Part shown: in pieces, positions 42,235 through 51,278 of the stretch
How the letters are laid out: each line of letters opens with the position of its first letter
Numbering within the stretch: position 1 is the first letter of the stretch
Source of the DNA: Nocardia tenerifensis NBRC 101015
Lineage (GTDB): Bacteria; Actinomycetota; Actinomycetes; Mycobacteriales; Mycobacteriaceae
NCBI RefSeq assembly: GCF_000308715.1
Contig: NZ_BAGH01000282.1
Coordinates: 1 to 55,737 of the forward strand
DNA length: 55,737 nt
Direction of reading: 5' to 3'
Program-made: the position numbers and the translations under genes
Notes under the pieces: generated by a model
Told to the model about the DNA's origin: nothing
What the model saw: the letters and a program-made list of their open reading frames with translations, nothing else
Databases searched by the model: none

Positions 42235-42576
42235 ATGACCGAAGCTAAGGAGGCGGACGCCCCGCCGGTGGCGTCGTTGTCCACGGTGCTCGGCGCGATC
42301 CAGGACCCCATCCGACTGGAGATGGTGCGCCGCCTGAGCAACGCCGGGACCGAGGTCCGCTGCAACGAGCTCTACGAGGTCATCAACAAGTCGACCGCGA
42401 CCCACCACTTCAAGATCCTGCGCGAGGCGGGCGTCATCGAGCGGGTGATCGTGGACGGTCAGATCTGGCAGCGCCTGCGCGCGCGAGACCTCGAGGAAGC
42501 CCTACCCGGCGTGGTCTCGGCGGTCGTCGAGGCCGCCAATCGCGCGAGTGCCGGCAATCGAACGGTCGAGCGCTAG
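42235..42576 (+). CDS. ArsR-family winged-helix regulator
   Basis: A 113-residue regulator: LSTVLGAIQDPIRLEMVRRLSNAGTEVRCNELYEVINKSTATHHFKILREAGVIERVIVDGQIWQRLRARDLEE. The helix-turn-helix (KSTATHHFKILREAG) and wing are those of the ArsR/SmtB fold, but there is no CxC metal site, so an organic ligand is more likely than a metal. It is divergent from the MFS transporter gene, with clear inverted repeats in the gap. I infer local repression of the transporter. Confidence 0.92.
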   Translation: MTEAKEADAPPVASLSTVLGAIQDPIRLEMVRRLSNAGTEVRCNELYEVINKSTATHHFKILREAGVIERVIVDGQIWQRLRARDLEEALPGVVSAVVEAANRASAGNRTVER

Positions 42577-42588
42577 GACCGTCCTGGA

Positions 42589-43959
42589 TCAGCCCTCGAC
42601 CAAACGGCGTACCGCGGCGGGCAGTTCACGAGTCCGCTTGTACGGACCGGCCACCGACGCCGCGAACGGACGCGACAGCAGCGTGTTCGCGATGGCCGAC
42701 ACCTCCTCGGTGGTGACCGCGTCGATGCGAGCCAGCGTCTCCGACACACTGCGATGGTTGCCGTAGCTCAGTTCGCTGCGCCCGATGCGATTCATCCGCG
42801 AGGCGGAGTCCTCCAGCCCGAGCACCAGGCCGCCGCGCAGCGAGCCCTTGGCCCGGGCGCACTCGGCGTCGGTGATGCCGTTGGCCGCGACCTCTTCGAG
42901 CACTCCGCGCGCCAAAGTGGCCACCTTGCCGAGGTTTTCGGGCTGGCAGCCGATGTACACCGAGAACGCGCCGGTGTCGGCGAAGGTATCAACGCTGGAG
43001 TACACCGAGTACGCCAGCCCGCGTTCCTCCCGAATCCGTTGGAACAGCCGCGAACTCAACCCGCCGCCGACCACGGTGTTGAGCACCGACAGCGGCCAGC
43101 GCCGCTCCCCCTCGTGCCGCCCGAACGCGCGCACGCCGAACGCCAGGTGCGCCTGCTCGCTGTCGCGGTGGCTCCAGTGCAGCTCGGGATCGCCGGCGGG
43201 CCGGAACCGGCCCTCGCGGCGCTTGGCGGGCGTCGCCGCCGGATCGAGCCGATTCTCGAACGCGCGGTGCACCAGCTCCACCGTGTGATCGTGCTCGACA
43301 TTGCCCGCGACCGCCACGACCATCCGGTCCGGCCGGTAGCGGCGCAGATGGAAGCCGCGCAGCTGCCCGGCGTGCATCGCCTCGATGGACTCGATGGAGC
43401 CGATCACCGGCCGCCCGATCGGATGGTCGCCGAAGAGGGCGGACAGGAACGCGTCGCCGACCAGGTCCTCCGGGTCGTCGTCGCGCATGGCGATCTCCTC
43501 GAGCACCACCTGCCGCTCCACGTCGACGTCCTCGGCCCGGCACAGGCCGTTGAGCACGACGTCGGAGACCATGTCCACGGCCAGCGGCAGATCCTCGTCG
43601 AGCACGTGCGCGTAGTAGCAGGTCTGCTCCTTCGCGGTGAACGCGTTCAACTCGCCGCCGACGGCGTCCATCGCCTGCGCGATGTCGAGCGCCGTGCGGG
43701 TCGGCGTCGCCTTGAACAGCAGGTGTTCCAGGAAGTGCGCCGCGCCGGCGACGGTGGGGCCCTCGTCGCGCGAGCCGACGCCCACCCAGACGCCGATCGA
43801 GGCCGAGCGCACGCCGGGCACATGCTCGGTCACCACGCGTAGTCCGCCGGGTAGGACGGTGCGCTGTACGCCGGGATCGATCATGTTGGCTCGCAGCTCC
43901 AGTGACGAACCCCCCTGCTCGCGCCGGAGCAGAGGGGTTGTCGTCTTCTTCGTCGTCAC
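42589..43959 (-). CDS. pepR: M16-family zinc metallopeptidase (PepR)
   Basis: A 456-residue processing-peptidase-like protein. The inverted zinc motif HFLEH is at residues 75-79, with the distal Glu near 155 in QVVLEEIAMRD; the C-terminal half contains the R/Y-type motif (SSRLFQRIREERGLAYSVYS). Members degrade small peptides; mycobacterial PepR (Rv2782c) sits at the same place after pnp. The GTG at 43959 follows the pnp stop by 11 bases, so the two genes are probably one transcript. An internal ATG (MIDPGVQRTVLPGG, residue 26) is an alternative start, since the first 25 residues are low in conserved features. Confidence 0.93.
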   Translation of the reverse strand: MTTKKTTTPLLRREQGGSSLELRANMIDPGVQRTVLPGGLRVVTEHVPGVRSASIGVWVGVGSRDEGPTVAGAAHFLEHLLFKATPTRTALDIAQAMDAVGGELNAFTAKEQTCYYAHVLDEDLPLAVDMVSDVVLNGLCRAEDVDVERQVVLEEIAMRDDDPEDLVGDAFLSALFGDHPIGRPVIGSIESIEAMHAGQLRGFHLRRYRPDRMVVAVAGNVEHDHTVELVHRAFENRLDPAATPAKRREGRFRPAGDPELHWSHRDSEQAHLAFGVRAFGRHEGERRWPLSVLNTVVGGGLSSRLFQRIREERGLAYSVYSSVDTFADTGAFSVYIGCQPENLGKVATLARGVLEEVAANGITDAECARAKGSLRGGLVLGLEDSASRMNRIGRSELSYGNHRSVSETLARIDAVTTEEVSAIANTLLSRPFAASVAGPYKRTRELPAAVRRLVEG

Positions 43960-43970
43960 AAAGACAAGTA

Positions 43971-46262
43971 CTACTCGGTTGCCGCCGCGCCCGCATCAAC
44001 GGTCTCGGCATCGGCGGGCGAACCCGCCGCTTCGGCGTTGTCGTCCTCGACCGGGACCAGCGAGATCTTGCCTCGGTTGTCGATGTCGGCGATCTCGACG
44101 CGCAGCTTGTCGCCGACGTTCACCACGTCCTCGACCTTGGCGACGCGCTTGCCGTTGCCGAGCTTCGAGATGTGCACCAGACCGTCGCGGCCGGGCAGCA
44201 GCGAGACGAACGCGCCGAAGGCGGTGGTCTTGACGACCGTGCCGAGGAAGCGCTCGCCGACCTTCGGCAGCTGCGGGTTCGCGATGGCGTTGATCTGGTC
44301 GATCGCCGCCTGTGCCGCGGGGCCGTTGGTCGCGCCGACGTAGACCGTGCCGTCGTCCTCAATGGAGATGTTGGCGCCGGTCTCCTCGGTGATCTGGTTG
44401 ATCACCTTGCCCTTGGGCCCGATCACCTCGCCGATCTTGTCGACCGGGATCTTGATCGCGGTGACGCGCGGCGCGTACTGGCTCATCTCGTCCGGGGTGT
44501 CGATGGCCTCGGCCATGACCTCCAGGATGGCGGTGCGCGCGTCGTGCGCCTGGCTCAGCGCGCCGGCCAGCACCTGCGAGGGGATGCCGTCGAGCTTGGT
44601 GTCGAGCTGCAGCGCGGTGACGAAGTCACGGGTGCCCGCGACCTTGAAGTCCATGTCGCCGAAGGCGTCCTCGGCGCCGAGGATGTCGGTCAGCGCGACA
44701 TAGCGCACCTCGTCCTCGCCCTTGTCGTTCTTGATCGTGTCGGACACCAGGCCCATCGCGATGCCGGCGACCGGCGCCTTCAGCGGCACACCGGCGTTCA
44801 GCAGCGACAGGGTCGAGGCGCAGACCGAGCCCATCGAGGTGGAACCGTTGGAGGACAACGCCTCCGACACCTGACGGATGGCGTACGGGAACTCTTCCTG
44901 ACTGGGCAGCACGGGCATCAGGGCCCGCTCGGCCAGCGCGCCGTGGCCGATCTCGCGGCGCTTGGGCGAGCCGACGCGGCCGGTCTCACCGGTCGAGTAC
45001 GGCGGGAAGTTGTAGTGGTGCATGTAGCGCTTGCTGGTCTCCGGGCCGAGCGAGTCGACCTGCTGGGCCATCTTCACCATGTCGAGGGTGGTGACGCCGA
45101 GGATCTGCGTCTCGCCACGCTCGAACAGCGCCGAGCCGTGCGCGCGGGGCACGACGGCGACCTCGGCGGACAGCGCGCGGATGTCGGCGAGACCGCGGCC
45201 GTCGATGCGGAAGCCGTCGGTCAGGATGCGCTGGCGCACCAGCTTCTTGGTGACCGAGCGGAACGCGGCGCCCAGCTCCTTCTCGCGGCCGACGTAGTCG
45301 TCGCCCAGACGGGACAGGACCTCGAGCTTGATCTCGTCGATCTTCGCCTCGCGCTCCTGCTTGTCCGCGATCGAGAGCGCCTCGCCGAGCTCACGCTTGG
45401 CGGTGCCCTCCACGGCCTCGTAGACGTCGGCCTCGTAGGGCGGGAACAGCGGGAACTCGCCGGTCGGCTTGGCGGCCAGCTCGGCCAGGTCGGCCTGCGC
45501 GCGGCAGAGGCGGGCGATGAACGGCTTGGCGGCCTCGAGGCCCTCGGCCACGACGGTCTCCGTGGGCGCCTGCGCGCCGCCCTCGACCAGCTCGATGACC
45601 TTGTCGGTGGCCTCGGCCTCGACCATCATGATCGCGACGTCACCGGACTCGACCACGCGACCCGCGACGACCATGTCGAAGACCGCGCCCTCGAGCTGCT
45701 CGACGGTCGGGAACGCGACCCACTGACCCTCGATGAGGGCGACTCGCACGCCGCCGACCGGGCCGGAGAACGGCAGGCCCGCGATCTGGGTGGACGCGGA
45801 CGCGGCGTTGATCGCGACGACGTCGTAGAGGTCGTTGGGGTCCAGGCTCATCACCGTGACGACGACCTGGATCTCGTTGCGCAGGCCGTCGACGAACGAC
45901 GGGCGCAGCGGGCGGTCGATCAGGCGGCAGGTGAGGATCGCGTCGGTGGACGGGCGGCCCTCGCGACGGAAGAACGAGCCGGGGATGCGGCCCGCGGCGT
46001 ACATGCGCTCCTCGACGTCGACCGTCAGCGGGAAGAAGTCGAACTGGTCTTTGGGGTGCTTGCCGGCGCTGGTGGCCGACAGCAGCATGGTCTCGTCGTC
46101 CAGGTAGGCCACGACCGAACCGGCGGCCTGACGGGCCAGCCTGCCGGTCTCGAAGCGGACGGTGCGGGTGCCGTAGCTGCCGTTGTCGATCAGGGCGACG
46201 GACTCGAACACACCGGGCTCGACCTCCACGGCCGAGGACTTGCGTTCAGTTGTTTCGGACAT
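43971..46262 (-). CDS. pnp: Polyribonucleotide nucleotidyltransferase (PNPase)
   Basis: A 763-residue phosphorolytic 3' exoribonuclease and, in actinobacteria, also a poly(A)-adding enzyme. The two RNase PH cores are seen ([24 protein letters not shown]; the second with [23 protein letters not shown]), then a KH domain ([15 protein letters not shown] near 616) and an S1 domain ([26 protein letters not shown], about 675-734). An acidic, Ala-rich tail ends the protein. The ATG at 46260-46262 follows a GA-rich leader. A 13-pair hairpin lies just upstream in the leader and may mediate RNase III-type autoregulation as in other bacteria. Confidence 0.97.
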   Translation of the reverse strand: MSETTERKSSAVEVEPGVFESVALIDNGSYGTRTVRFETGRLARQAAGSVVAYLDDETMLLSATSAGKHPKDQFDFFPLTVDVEERMYAAGRIPGSFFRREGRPSTDAILTCRLIDRPLRPSFVDGLRNEIQVVVTVMSLDPNDLYDVVAINAASASTQIAGLPFSGPVGGVRVALIEGQWVAFPTVEQLEGAVFDMVVAGRVVESGDVAIMMVEAEATDKVIELVEGGAQAPTETVVAEGLEAAKPFIARLCRAQADLAELAAKPTGEFPLFPPYEADVYEAVEGTAKRELGEALSIADKQEREAKIDEIKLEVLSRLGDDYVGREKELGAAFRSVTKKLVRQRILTDGFRIDGRGLADIRALSAEVAVVPRAHGSALFERGETQILGVTTLDMVKMAQQVDSLGPETSKRYMHHYNFPPYSTGETGRVGSPKRREIGHGALAERALMPVLPSQEEFPYAIRQVSEALSSNGSTSMGSVCASTLSLLNAGVPLKAPVAGIAMGLVSDTIKNDKGEDEVRYVALTDILGAEDAFGDMDFKVAGTRDFVTALQLDTKLDGIPSQVLAGALSQAHDARTAILEVMAEAIDTPDEMSQYAPRVTAIKIPVDKIGEVIGPKGKVINQITEETGANISIEDDGTVYVGATNGPAAQAAIDQINAIANPQLPKVGERFLGTVVKTTAFGAFVSLLPGRDGLVHISKLGNGKRVAKVEDVVNVGDKLRVEIADIDNRGKISLVPVEDDNAEAAGSPADAETVDAGAAATE

Positions 46263-46287
46263 TCTCTTCTCTCAACCTCTCGTCTTC

Positions 46288-46319
46288 GCCGGATCGAGCG
46301 CCGTGTGGCGCGATCCGGC
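46288..46319 (-). promoter_or_regulatory. Hairpin in the pnp leader
   Basis: GCCGGATC pairs with GATCCGGC and the inner GCGCC with GGCGC, around a GTGT loop with a two-base bulge: thirteen pairs in all. It ends 26 bases before the pnp start codon. In other bacteria a double-stranded pnp leader is cut by RNase III and then attacked by PNPase itself. Confidence 0.6.
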
Positions 46320-46563
46320 TCTTCGTCAGCCGTACCTGGTACGGACGCGCGGCAACCCTCCTGGCTGCGGCGCGCGCACCCGGCCGAATCCCCTTGGATC
46401 ACAGCGACGCGGAGGCGGTCATCGATCGAAGCCCGCCGGCGGTCTATCCCCTGCCGGGAGGCCACTACCGAAGACCGACGCCACGCGGCGGGTGCTTACG
46501 GCTGTGCAATGTCGTCGTGTTTCCGGGCCCGCCGAATCTATATGCGGCCCGCATACACGAATA

Positions 46564-46596
46564 GCCAACGGGGAGATTGTACGTCTCCCCGTTGGC
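46564..46596 (-). terminator. Hairpin after rpsO
   Basis: A perfect 13-bp stem (GCCAACGGGGAGA and its complement) with a seven-base loop, 40 bases beyond the rpsO stop on the minus strand. There is no T tract, so it may be a terminator or a processing and stabilising element. Confidence 0.75.
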
Positions 46597-46636
46597 CGGG
46601 TCTGCGGCTACCTCGGGCAGCCGGCGTGTGGAGCTG

Positions 46637-46906
46637 TCAGCGGCGCAGGCCGAGACGCTCGATCAGCGAACGGTAGCGCTGGATGTCGTTGGCGGCCAGG
46701 TACTTCGACAGCCGGCGACGACGACCGATCAGCGCGAGCAGGCCGTGCCGGGTGTGGTGGTCGTGCTTGTGCACCTTCAGGTGCTCGGTGAGGTCGGAGA
46801 TACGCTTGGACAGCAGCGCGATCTGGGCCTCCGGCGAGCCGGTGTCCTTCTCGTGCAGGCCGTATTCCTTGAGAATCGCCGACTTCTGCTCGGTGGTCAG
46901 AGCCAT
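46637..46906 (-). CDS. rpsO: 30S ribosomal protein S15
   Basis: An 89-residue ribosomal protein: [36 protein letters not shown], then [50 protein letters not shown]. It is full-length and typical, and binds the central domain of 16S rRNA. The ATG at 46904-46906 is the conserved start. pnp follows on the same strand after 374 bases, an arrangement kept across bacteria. Confidence 0.99.
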   Translation of the reverse strand: MALTTEQKSAILKEYGLHEKDTGSPEAQIALLSKRISDLTEHLKVHKHDHHTRHGLLALIGRRRRLSKYLAANDIQRYRSLIERLGLRR

Positions 46907-47129
46907 GAGGCATCCACTCCCTATTTCAGTCCCGCGCTCGAATGTCCGGTTACCCGGTTCGGGTGCCACCGCGGACCGCAGCAAACCCGAGGATCCACCT
47001 TACCGGACCGGACCCGGCCGGCCGAATCGCCTCCTGCGGGGAAGCGCCGCCTTTACCTCTCCGGTAATCGACGCGCGCCGAGACCCGTGTGAATCTTGTT
47101 CGCGCACCGACGAATACGAGGAGAACCCG

Positions 47130-47948
47130 ATGCCGAACTTCCAGACCACCGACGGAACGACCCTGGCCTACGAGGTCTACGGGACCGGCGCGCCGATCGT
47201 CTTCGTGGCGGGCTGGTCGCTGCACGCCGACATGTGGGAGTACCAGGTCCCGTTCTTCGTCGAGCGCGGCTACCGCTGCGTCATGCTCGATCGCCGGGGC
47301 CACGGGCGCTCCGATCGGCCCGCGACCGGGTACGACGTCGACACCCGCGCCGACGACCTCGCCGCCTTGCTCACGCACCTGGATCTGACCGGGATCACCC
47401 TGGTCGCACACTCCGCGGGCGGCGGCGAGGTGGTCCGCTACCTGGCCAGGCACGGCTCGGAGCGGGTCGATCGGCTCGCGTTGCTCGCGGCCGCGGTGCC
47501 GATGATGCGCCGCACCGACGACAATCCGATCGGCGTTCCGCAGGAAGCCTGGGACGCGACGATGCATCAGCTGCGCACCGATCGGCCCAAATGGTTCGCC
47601 GACCGCGCGCAGGGCTACTTCGCCACCCACCTCGGCAACGACGTGTCGCCGGCGATCATCGACCACGAGATGCAGCGCTGCCTCTCCGCCGCGCCGTTCG
47701 CCACGATCGCGGTGCAGGAGCAGTCGTTCCACGCCGATCACCGCGCCGACACGGCGGGGATCACCGTGCCGACGCTGATCGTGCACGGCCTGGCCGATCA
47801 GTCCATTCCGATCGACGTGAGCAGCAGGGAGACGGCGGCGCTGGTGCCGAACAATGTGTTCAAGGAGTATCCGACCGCGGGGCACGGGCTCTACATCACG
47901 CACGCGACGCAGCTCAACGCCGATCTGCTGGAGTTCATCAAGGGATGA
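47130..47948 (+). CDS. Alpha/beta hydrolase (non-heme chloroperoxidase-like)
   Basis: A 272-residue hydrolase: FQTTDGTTLAYEVYGTGAPIVFVAGWSLHADMWEYQ, then CVMLDRRGHGRSDRPATGYD, with a nucleophile elbow AHSAGGGEVVRYLARHG (Ser in AHSAG), an acid in VHGLADQSIPID and His in TAGHGLYITHA. These features match the cofactor-free perhydrolase/chloroperoxidase group. GAGGAGAACCCG before ATG 47130 fixes the start. It is inserted between rpsO and ribF compared with mycobacteria and is convergent with ribF at a 16-base gap. Confidence 0.9.
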   Translation: MPNFQTTDGTTLAYEVYGTGAPIVFVAGWSLHADMWEYQVPFFVERGYRCVMLDRRGHGRSDRPATGYDVDTRADDLAALLTHLDLTGITLVAHSAGGGEVVRYLARHGSERVDRLALLAAAVPMMRRTDDNPIGVPQEAWDATMHQLRTDRPKWFADRAQGYFATHLGNDVSPAIIDHEMQRCLSAAPFATIAVQEQSFHADHRADTAGITVPTLIVHGLADQSIPIDVSSRETAALVPNNVFKEYPTAGHGLYITHATQLNADLLEFIKG

Positions 47949-47964
47949 ACAGGGGCGTCGCGGA

Positions 47965-48936
47965 CTACTTGTCGTTGATCGCGGCGAGGATCTTGCGGGC
48001 GTTCTCCACGTCGCGGCCCATCGTCTCGATCAGCTCGTCGACGGAGTCGAACTTGCGCTGACCGCGGACATGGTCGACGAAGTCCACCGCGACGTGCTGG
48101 CCGTAGAGGTCGGCCTCGCCGTCGAGCACATAGGCCTCGACGGTGCGGGCCCGGCCGGAGAAGGTCGGGTTGGTGCCGACCGAGATGGCCGCCATCGCCC
48201 GCTGCCCCGGCGTCACGGTGCCGATGGTCGGGCCGGGGCCCAGCACGGTGAACCAACCCGCGTACACGCCGTCGGCCGGGATCGCGGCGTGCATCGGCGG
48301 CGCGACGTTCGCGGTCGGGAAGCCGAGCTGACGGCCGCGGCCGTCGCCGTGCACCACCACGCCCTCGACCCGATGCGGCCGGCCGAGCGCCTCGGCGGCG
48401 GCCGCCATGTCGCCCGCGTCGACGCAGGCGCGAATGTAGGTGGAGGAGAAGGTGACCGCGTGCTCGCCGAGCAGCTTCACCCCGTCGACCTCGAAGCCCC
48501 AGCGCCCGCCGAGCTCGCGCATGGTCTCGATGGTGCCCGCGGCCTTCTTGCCGAAAGTGAAATTGTCGCCGACCACGACCTCGACCACGTGCAGGCGCTC
48601 GACGAGCAGGTCGTGCACGTAGCGCGCGGGGGTCAGTTTCATGAAGGCCTGAGTGAACGGCATGACGCAGAACACGTCGATGCCCAGCTCCTCGGCCAGC
48701 TCCGCCCGGCGGGTCAGCGTGGTCAGCTGGGCCGGGTGGGAGCCGGGGCGCACCACCTCCATCGGGTGCGGATCGAACGTCATGAGCACCGCGGGAACAC
48801 CGCGCGCGGCGGCCGATTTCACCGCTCTGCTGATCAGCTGCGCGTGACCGCGGTGCACACCGTCGAACACACCGATCGTGAGCACACATCGGCCCCAGTC
48901 CGCGGGAACGTCGTCCAGCCCTCGCCATCTCTGCAC
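47965..48936 (-). CDS. ribF: Bifunctional riboflavin kinase / FAD synthetase
   Basis: A 323-residue enzyme that phosphorylates riboflavin to FMN and adenylates FMN to FAD. The N-terminal nucleotidyltransferase half shows IGVFDGVHRGH (21-31) and VVGDNFTFGKKAAGT, and the ISSTYIR-like motif reads FSSTYIRACVD. The C-terminal kinase half shows GRGRQLGFPTANV near residue 200. The GTG at 48936 (VQRWRGLDDVP) is the expected start; an upstream extension to 49059 is not conserved. It is flanked as in mycobacteria (rpsO on one side, sirR/mntR on the other). Confidence 0.96.
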   Translation of the reverse strand: MQRWRGLDDVPADWGRCVLTIGVFDGVHRGHAQLISRAVKSAAARGVPAVLMTFDPHPMEVVRPGSHPAQLTTLTRRAELAEELGIDVFCVMPFTQAFMKLTPARYVHDLLVERLHVVEVVVGDNFTFGKKAAGTIETMRELGGRWGFEVDGVKLLGEHAVTFSSTYIRACVDAGDMAAAAEALGRPHRVEGVVVHGDGRGRQLGFPTANVAPPMHAAIPADGVYAGWFTVLGPGPTIGTVTPGQRAMAAISVGTNPTFSGRARTVEAYVLDGEADLYGQHVAVDFVDHVRGQRKFDSVDELIETMGRDVENARKILAAINDK

Positions 48937-49015
48937 AGTCGGCAGCTTATATCGCGCGGCTGAACGGGGTTCGACCGAAGTCCGCGATGTCACACAACGC
49001 TTCCGGTGTCGTGTA

Positions 49016-49045
49016 CGCACGGTGAATCCCCGTCCCCACCGTGCG
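49016..49045. other. Hairpin in the ribF-mntR divergent region
   Basis: CGCACGGTG (49016-49024) and CACCGTGCG (49037-49045) form a nine-pair stem with a 12-base loop between the divergent ribF and mntR genes. It may be an operator or an RNA structure in the mntR leader. Confidence 0.4.
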
Positions 49046-49166
49046 GCGAGCTGTGTCATTCGCCGGGCATGTGCCTAAGCTCGAGTATGTGCCCGGTAAA
49101 CGAGACATCACCACCCGTCGTGAGCTAGCCGACGCCGCCGCGCCGACCCGGGCTGACGGCGGCACC

Positions 49167-49847
49167 GTGACGATCGCGCCGGTGCTCTCCTCGGTCGCCC
49201 AGGACTACCTCAAGGTGATCTGGACCGCGCAGGAGTGGTCGCAGGAGAAGGTGTCGACCAAGCTGCTCGCCGAGCGCATCGGGGTGTCCGCGTCCACCGT
49301 CTCCGAGGCCGTGCGCAAGCTCGCCGACCAAGGGCTCGTCGAGCACGCGCGCTACGGCTCGATCACCCTCACCGAGGGCGGGCGCCGGGCCGCGATCGCG
49401 ATGGTGCGCAGGCACCGGCTGATCGAGACGTTCCTGGTCAACGAACTCGGCTACGGCTGGGACGAGGTGCACGACGAGGCCGAGGTGCTCGAGCACGCGG
49501 TCTCCGAGCTGCTGATGGCGCGCATCGACGCCAAACTCGGCTACCCCGACCGTGATCCGCACGGCGACCCCATCCCCTCGGTCGACGGCGCGGTGCCGAC
49601 CCCGCCCGCCCGTCAGCTCAGCGACTTCGGCGCGGGCGAGTCCGGGCGGGTGGCCCGCATCTCCGACTCGGACCCCGACATGCTCCGCTACTTCGACTCG
49701 GTCGGCATCGCGCTGGACACCGCCATCACCGTGGTGGAGCGCCGAGACTTCGCCGGTACCATCGCGATTCGCATCGGGGCCGCCGAGACGCCCATCGATC
49801 TGGGGAGCCCCGCCGCCGAGGCGATCTGGTTGACTCTCAGCAGCTGA
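49167..49847 (+). CDS. mntR: DtxR/MntR-family metal-dependent regulator (SirR-like)
   Basis: A protein of about 226 residues, closely similar by memory to M. tuberculosis SirR/MntR (Rv2788). It has a winged helix SSVAQDYLKVIWTAQEWSQEKVSTKLLAERIGVSASTVSEAVRKLADQGLVEH; a metal-binding and dimerisation domain with VRRHRLIETFLVNELGYGWDEVHDEAEVLEHAVS; and a C-terminal SH3-like FeoA domain. The family senses Mn(II) or Fe(II) and represses uptake genes. The start is uncertain: GTG 49167 gives the usual length, while GTG 49089 would add 26 residues. Its end overlaps the convergent lipoprotein gene by 11 bases. Confidence 0.92.
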   Translation: MTIAPVLSSVAQDYLKVIWTAQEWSQEKVSTKLLAERIGVSASTVSEAVRKLADQGLVEHARYGSITLTEGGRRAAIAMVRRHRLIETFLVNELGYGWDEVHDEAEVLEHAVSELLMARIDAKLGYPDRDPHGDPIPSVDGAVPTPPARQLSDFGAGESGRVARISDSDPDMLRYFDSVGIALDTAITVVERRDFAGTIAIRIGAAETPIDLGSPAAEAIWLTLSS

Positions 49848-50628
49848 AGTACGGCCGCAGCCGGGCGGGGACACCGTCGGCGGCGGCCTTCGACCAGCAG
49901 ATGTCATGCGGGAAGACGACGTAGGTGGCCCAGCCGTCCGCGGCGTGGCGGACGATGCGTTGGCTGTCGCCGTGGATGTCCCACACTATGACGGCCCAAG
50001 CGCCGTCGCACTCGCTGACCTTGGCGTTGTAGCTGGTCAATTCACCGATATCGTCGAGGTCGTGCACGATCGTCGCGGCGGCGCAGTGCGGCGAGAGTGG
50101 TTCCTGGAAGCGCAGTTCGCCCGAGACCGGCTCGCCCGCGCGGACCAGGAACAGGCTGTGCATTCCCTCGGGGACCGGTGTGGCGCCGGGCGGCGGGGTG
50201 CCCAGGCCGAAGTAGTAGCAGCCGAGCGGCACCGAGAAGCGCGCGACGCCGGAGCCGTCGGTGGTCGCTTCGCGGTGCAGGACTTCCTTGGCATCGGGCG
50301 AGATGTCCCGGGACGCCGCGTCACACGGTTGTACCTGGGACAGACGGACCGGCACGTTCGGCACCGGCGTGCCGGAGAGGGTCCGGGTGCGGATGACGGC
50401 GGTGCCGAGCACCTCCGTCGCGGGACTTGATGACGGATTACCCTGCGGCACAACGGTTGTGGCCTGCGTCGACGGGACAGAGGAACTGGCCGTCGCCCCC
50501 ACCCGCGATGAACTGGCCGCCGGCCCTTCCCGCGACGGCGCGCCCGAATCACCTGCCCCGCATGCGGATCCGGCCACGACCACTGCGGCCAGCAGAATCC
50601 CAACTCGGAGCGCCCCGAGACCGTTCAT
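49837..50628 (-). CDS. Lipoprotein of unknown function
   Basis: A 263-residue lipoprotein with lipobox GSAC at about residues 20-23, then about 50 Ser/Thr/Ala-rich residues. A small beta domain follows (TAVIRTRTLSGTPVPNVPVRLSQVQPC, then GVARFSVPLGCYYFGLGTPPPGA) that looks like a carboxypeptidase-regulatory or prealbumin-like unit. The C-terminal half contains several cysteines (CAAATIVHD, SECDGAWAVIVWD, HDICWSKAA, YFSC). I do not recognise the family. The ATG at 50626-50628 follows GGAGG at eight bases. The stop overlaps mntR by 11 bases on the other strand. Confidence 0.8.
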   Translation of the reverse strand: MNGLGALRVGILLAAVVVAGSACGAGDSGAPSREGPAASSSRVGATASSSVPSTQATTVVPQGNPSSSPATEVLGTAVIRTRTLSGTPVPNVPVRLSQVQPCDAASRDISPDAKEVLHREATTDGSGVARFSVPLGCYYFGLGTPPPGATPVPEGMHSLFLVRAGEPVSGELRFQEPLSPHCAAATIVHDLDDIGELTSYNAKVSECDGAWAVIVWDIHGDSQRIVRHAADGWATYVVFPHDICWSKAAADGVPARLRPYFSC

Positions 50629-50723
50629 CGCTCCCACCTCCCCAATCGAGCGAGCGGATACTCGGCCTATCGCCGTGGCCTACCCATTGGTTACCTCGGG
50701 TCGGGCGCGACCAGTGCAGCGCG

Positions 50724-51134
50724 TCAGACGTAGCTGGGAGCGGCCTGCGTTGGAGCGGAGCGCTTTTCGTCCGCACTGGCGAGCCAGAAGAAGATCGGGG
50801 GCAGGACGATCTCGATGACGGTGAGGACGATCTGGAACCAGTGCGGCCACCCGTAGACGGCGAGGGAGATGACGCGGCCGACCGCGCCGAGCAGGAAGAT
50901 CCCCGCGAGCCAGCGGACGGCGGTGGCCGAGATCGGGGCCTGACGGGCGGCCCAGAGCCAGGCGACGCCGTAGCCGAGGAAGATCGCGCCGAAGAAGCGG
51001 CTCTGACTGTCGGACGTGACGCCGGAGTCGCCCATGTCGGGCACGCTGTTGATGCCGAGGGCCATGTGGAAGATGCCGATCGCGACGCAGGCCACGCCCA
51101 TCGCCAGGGAGAGCCATTTCAGTGCGGTTGCCAT
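50724..51134 (-). CDS. DUF4345 membrane protein
   Basis: A 136-residue protein with four predicted membrane spans: LKWLSLAMGVACVAIGIFHMALG; SRFFGAIFLGYGVAWLWAA; AVRWLAGIFLLGAVGRVISLAVYG; FQIVLTVIEIVLPPIFFWLA. This is the DUF4345 pattern, whose function is unknown. It is divergent from a TetR gene with a perfect 21-bp inverted repeat between them, so it is probably the TetR target. The ATG is at 51132-51134. Confidence 0.88.
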   Translation of the reverse strand: MATALKWLSLAMGVACVAIGIFHMALGINSVPDMGDSGVTSDSQSRFFGAIFLGYGVAWLWAARQAPISATAVRWLAGIFLLGAVGRVISLAVYGWPHWFQIVLTVIEIVLPPIFFWLASADEKRSAPTQAAPSYV

Positions 51135-51211
51135 GCTGTTCCTCCGCGGGTTTCATCGAATTCCACCGTCGGGCAACGGTTTTCCCAGCCGGGGACCACC
51201 GCCCGCACACA

Positions 51212-51266
51212 AGTTGACGTCTGTCTACTAAGAGACATTACGACGCTTAGTAGACAGACGTCAACT
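51212..51266. promoter_or_regulatory. Perfect 21-bp inverted repeat, candidate TetR operator
   Basis: The arms 51212-51232 and 51246-51266 are exact reverse complements over 21 bases, with a 13-base spacer. Each arm contains TTGACGTCTGTCTACTAAG read towards the centre, including TTGACG, which could be a -35 box for each divergent gene. The left arm is 77 bases from the DUF4345 start and the right arm is 12 bases from the TetR start. Confidence 0.85.
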
Positions 51267-51278
51267 AGAGTTTCGCGG

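Larger units (their letters stand above)
46263..46636. other. pnp leader and rpsO-pnp intergenic region
   Basis: About 370 bases without a gene. From rpsO towards pnp it contains a strong hairpin (46564-46596), the palindrome ATGCGG-C-CCGCAT (46542-46554) next to TATAGA on the minus strand, and a second hairpin (46288-46319) close to the pnp start. It probably holds a separate pnp promoter plus post-transcriptional control elements. Confidence 0.6.

Noticed and set aside
43902..46676. A 924-codon plus-strand open frame covering pnp
   Set aside because: It is the mirror of pnp on the other strand, Asp/Arg/Leu/Val-rich with no family motif, as expected from third-position GC bias.
46183..46791. 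A plus-strand gene in the rpsO-pnp interval
   Set aside because: Several open frames exist, but none has a family motif or RBS, and they run antisense into rpsO.
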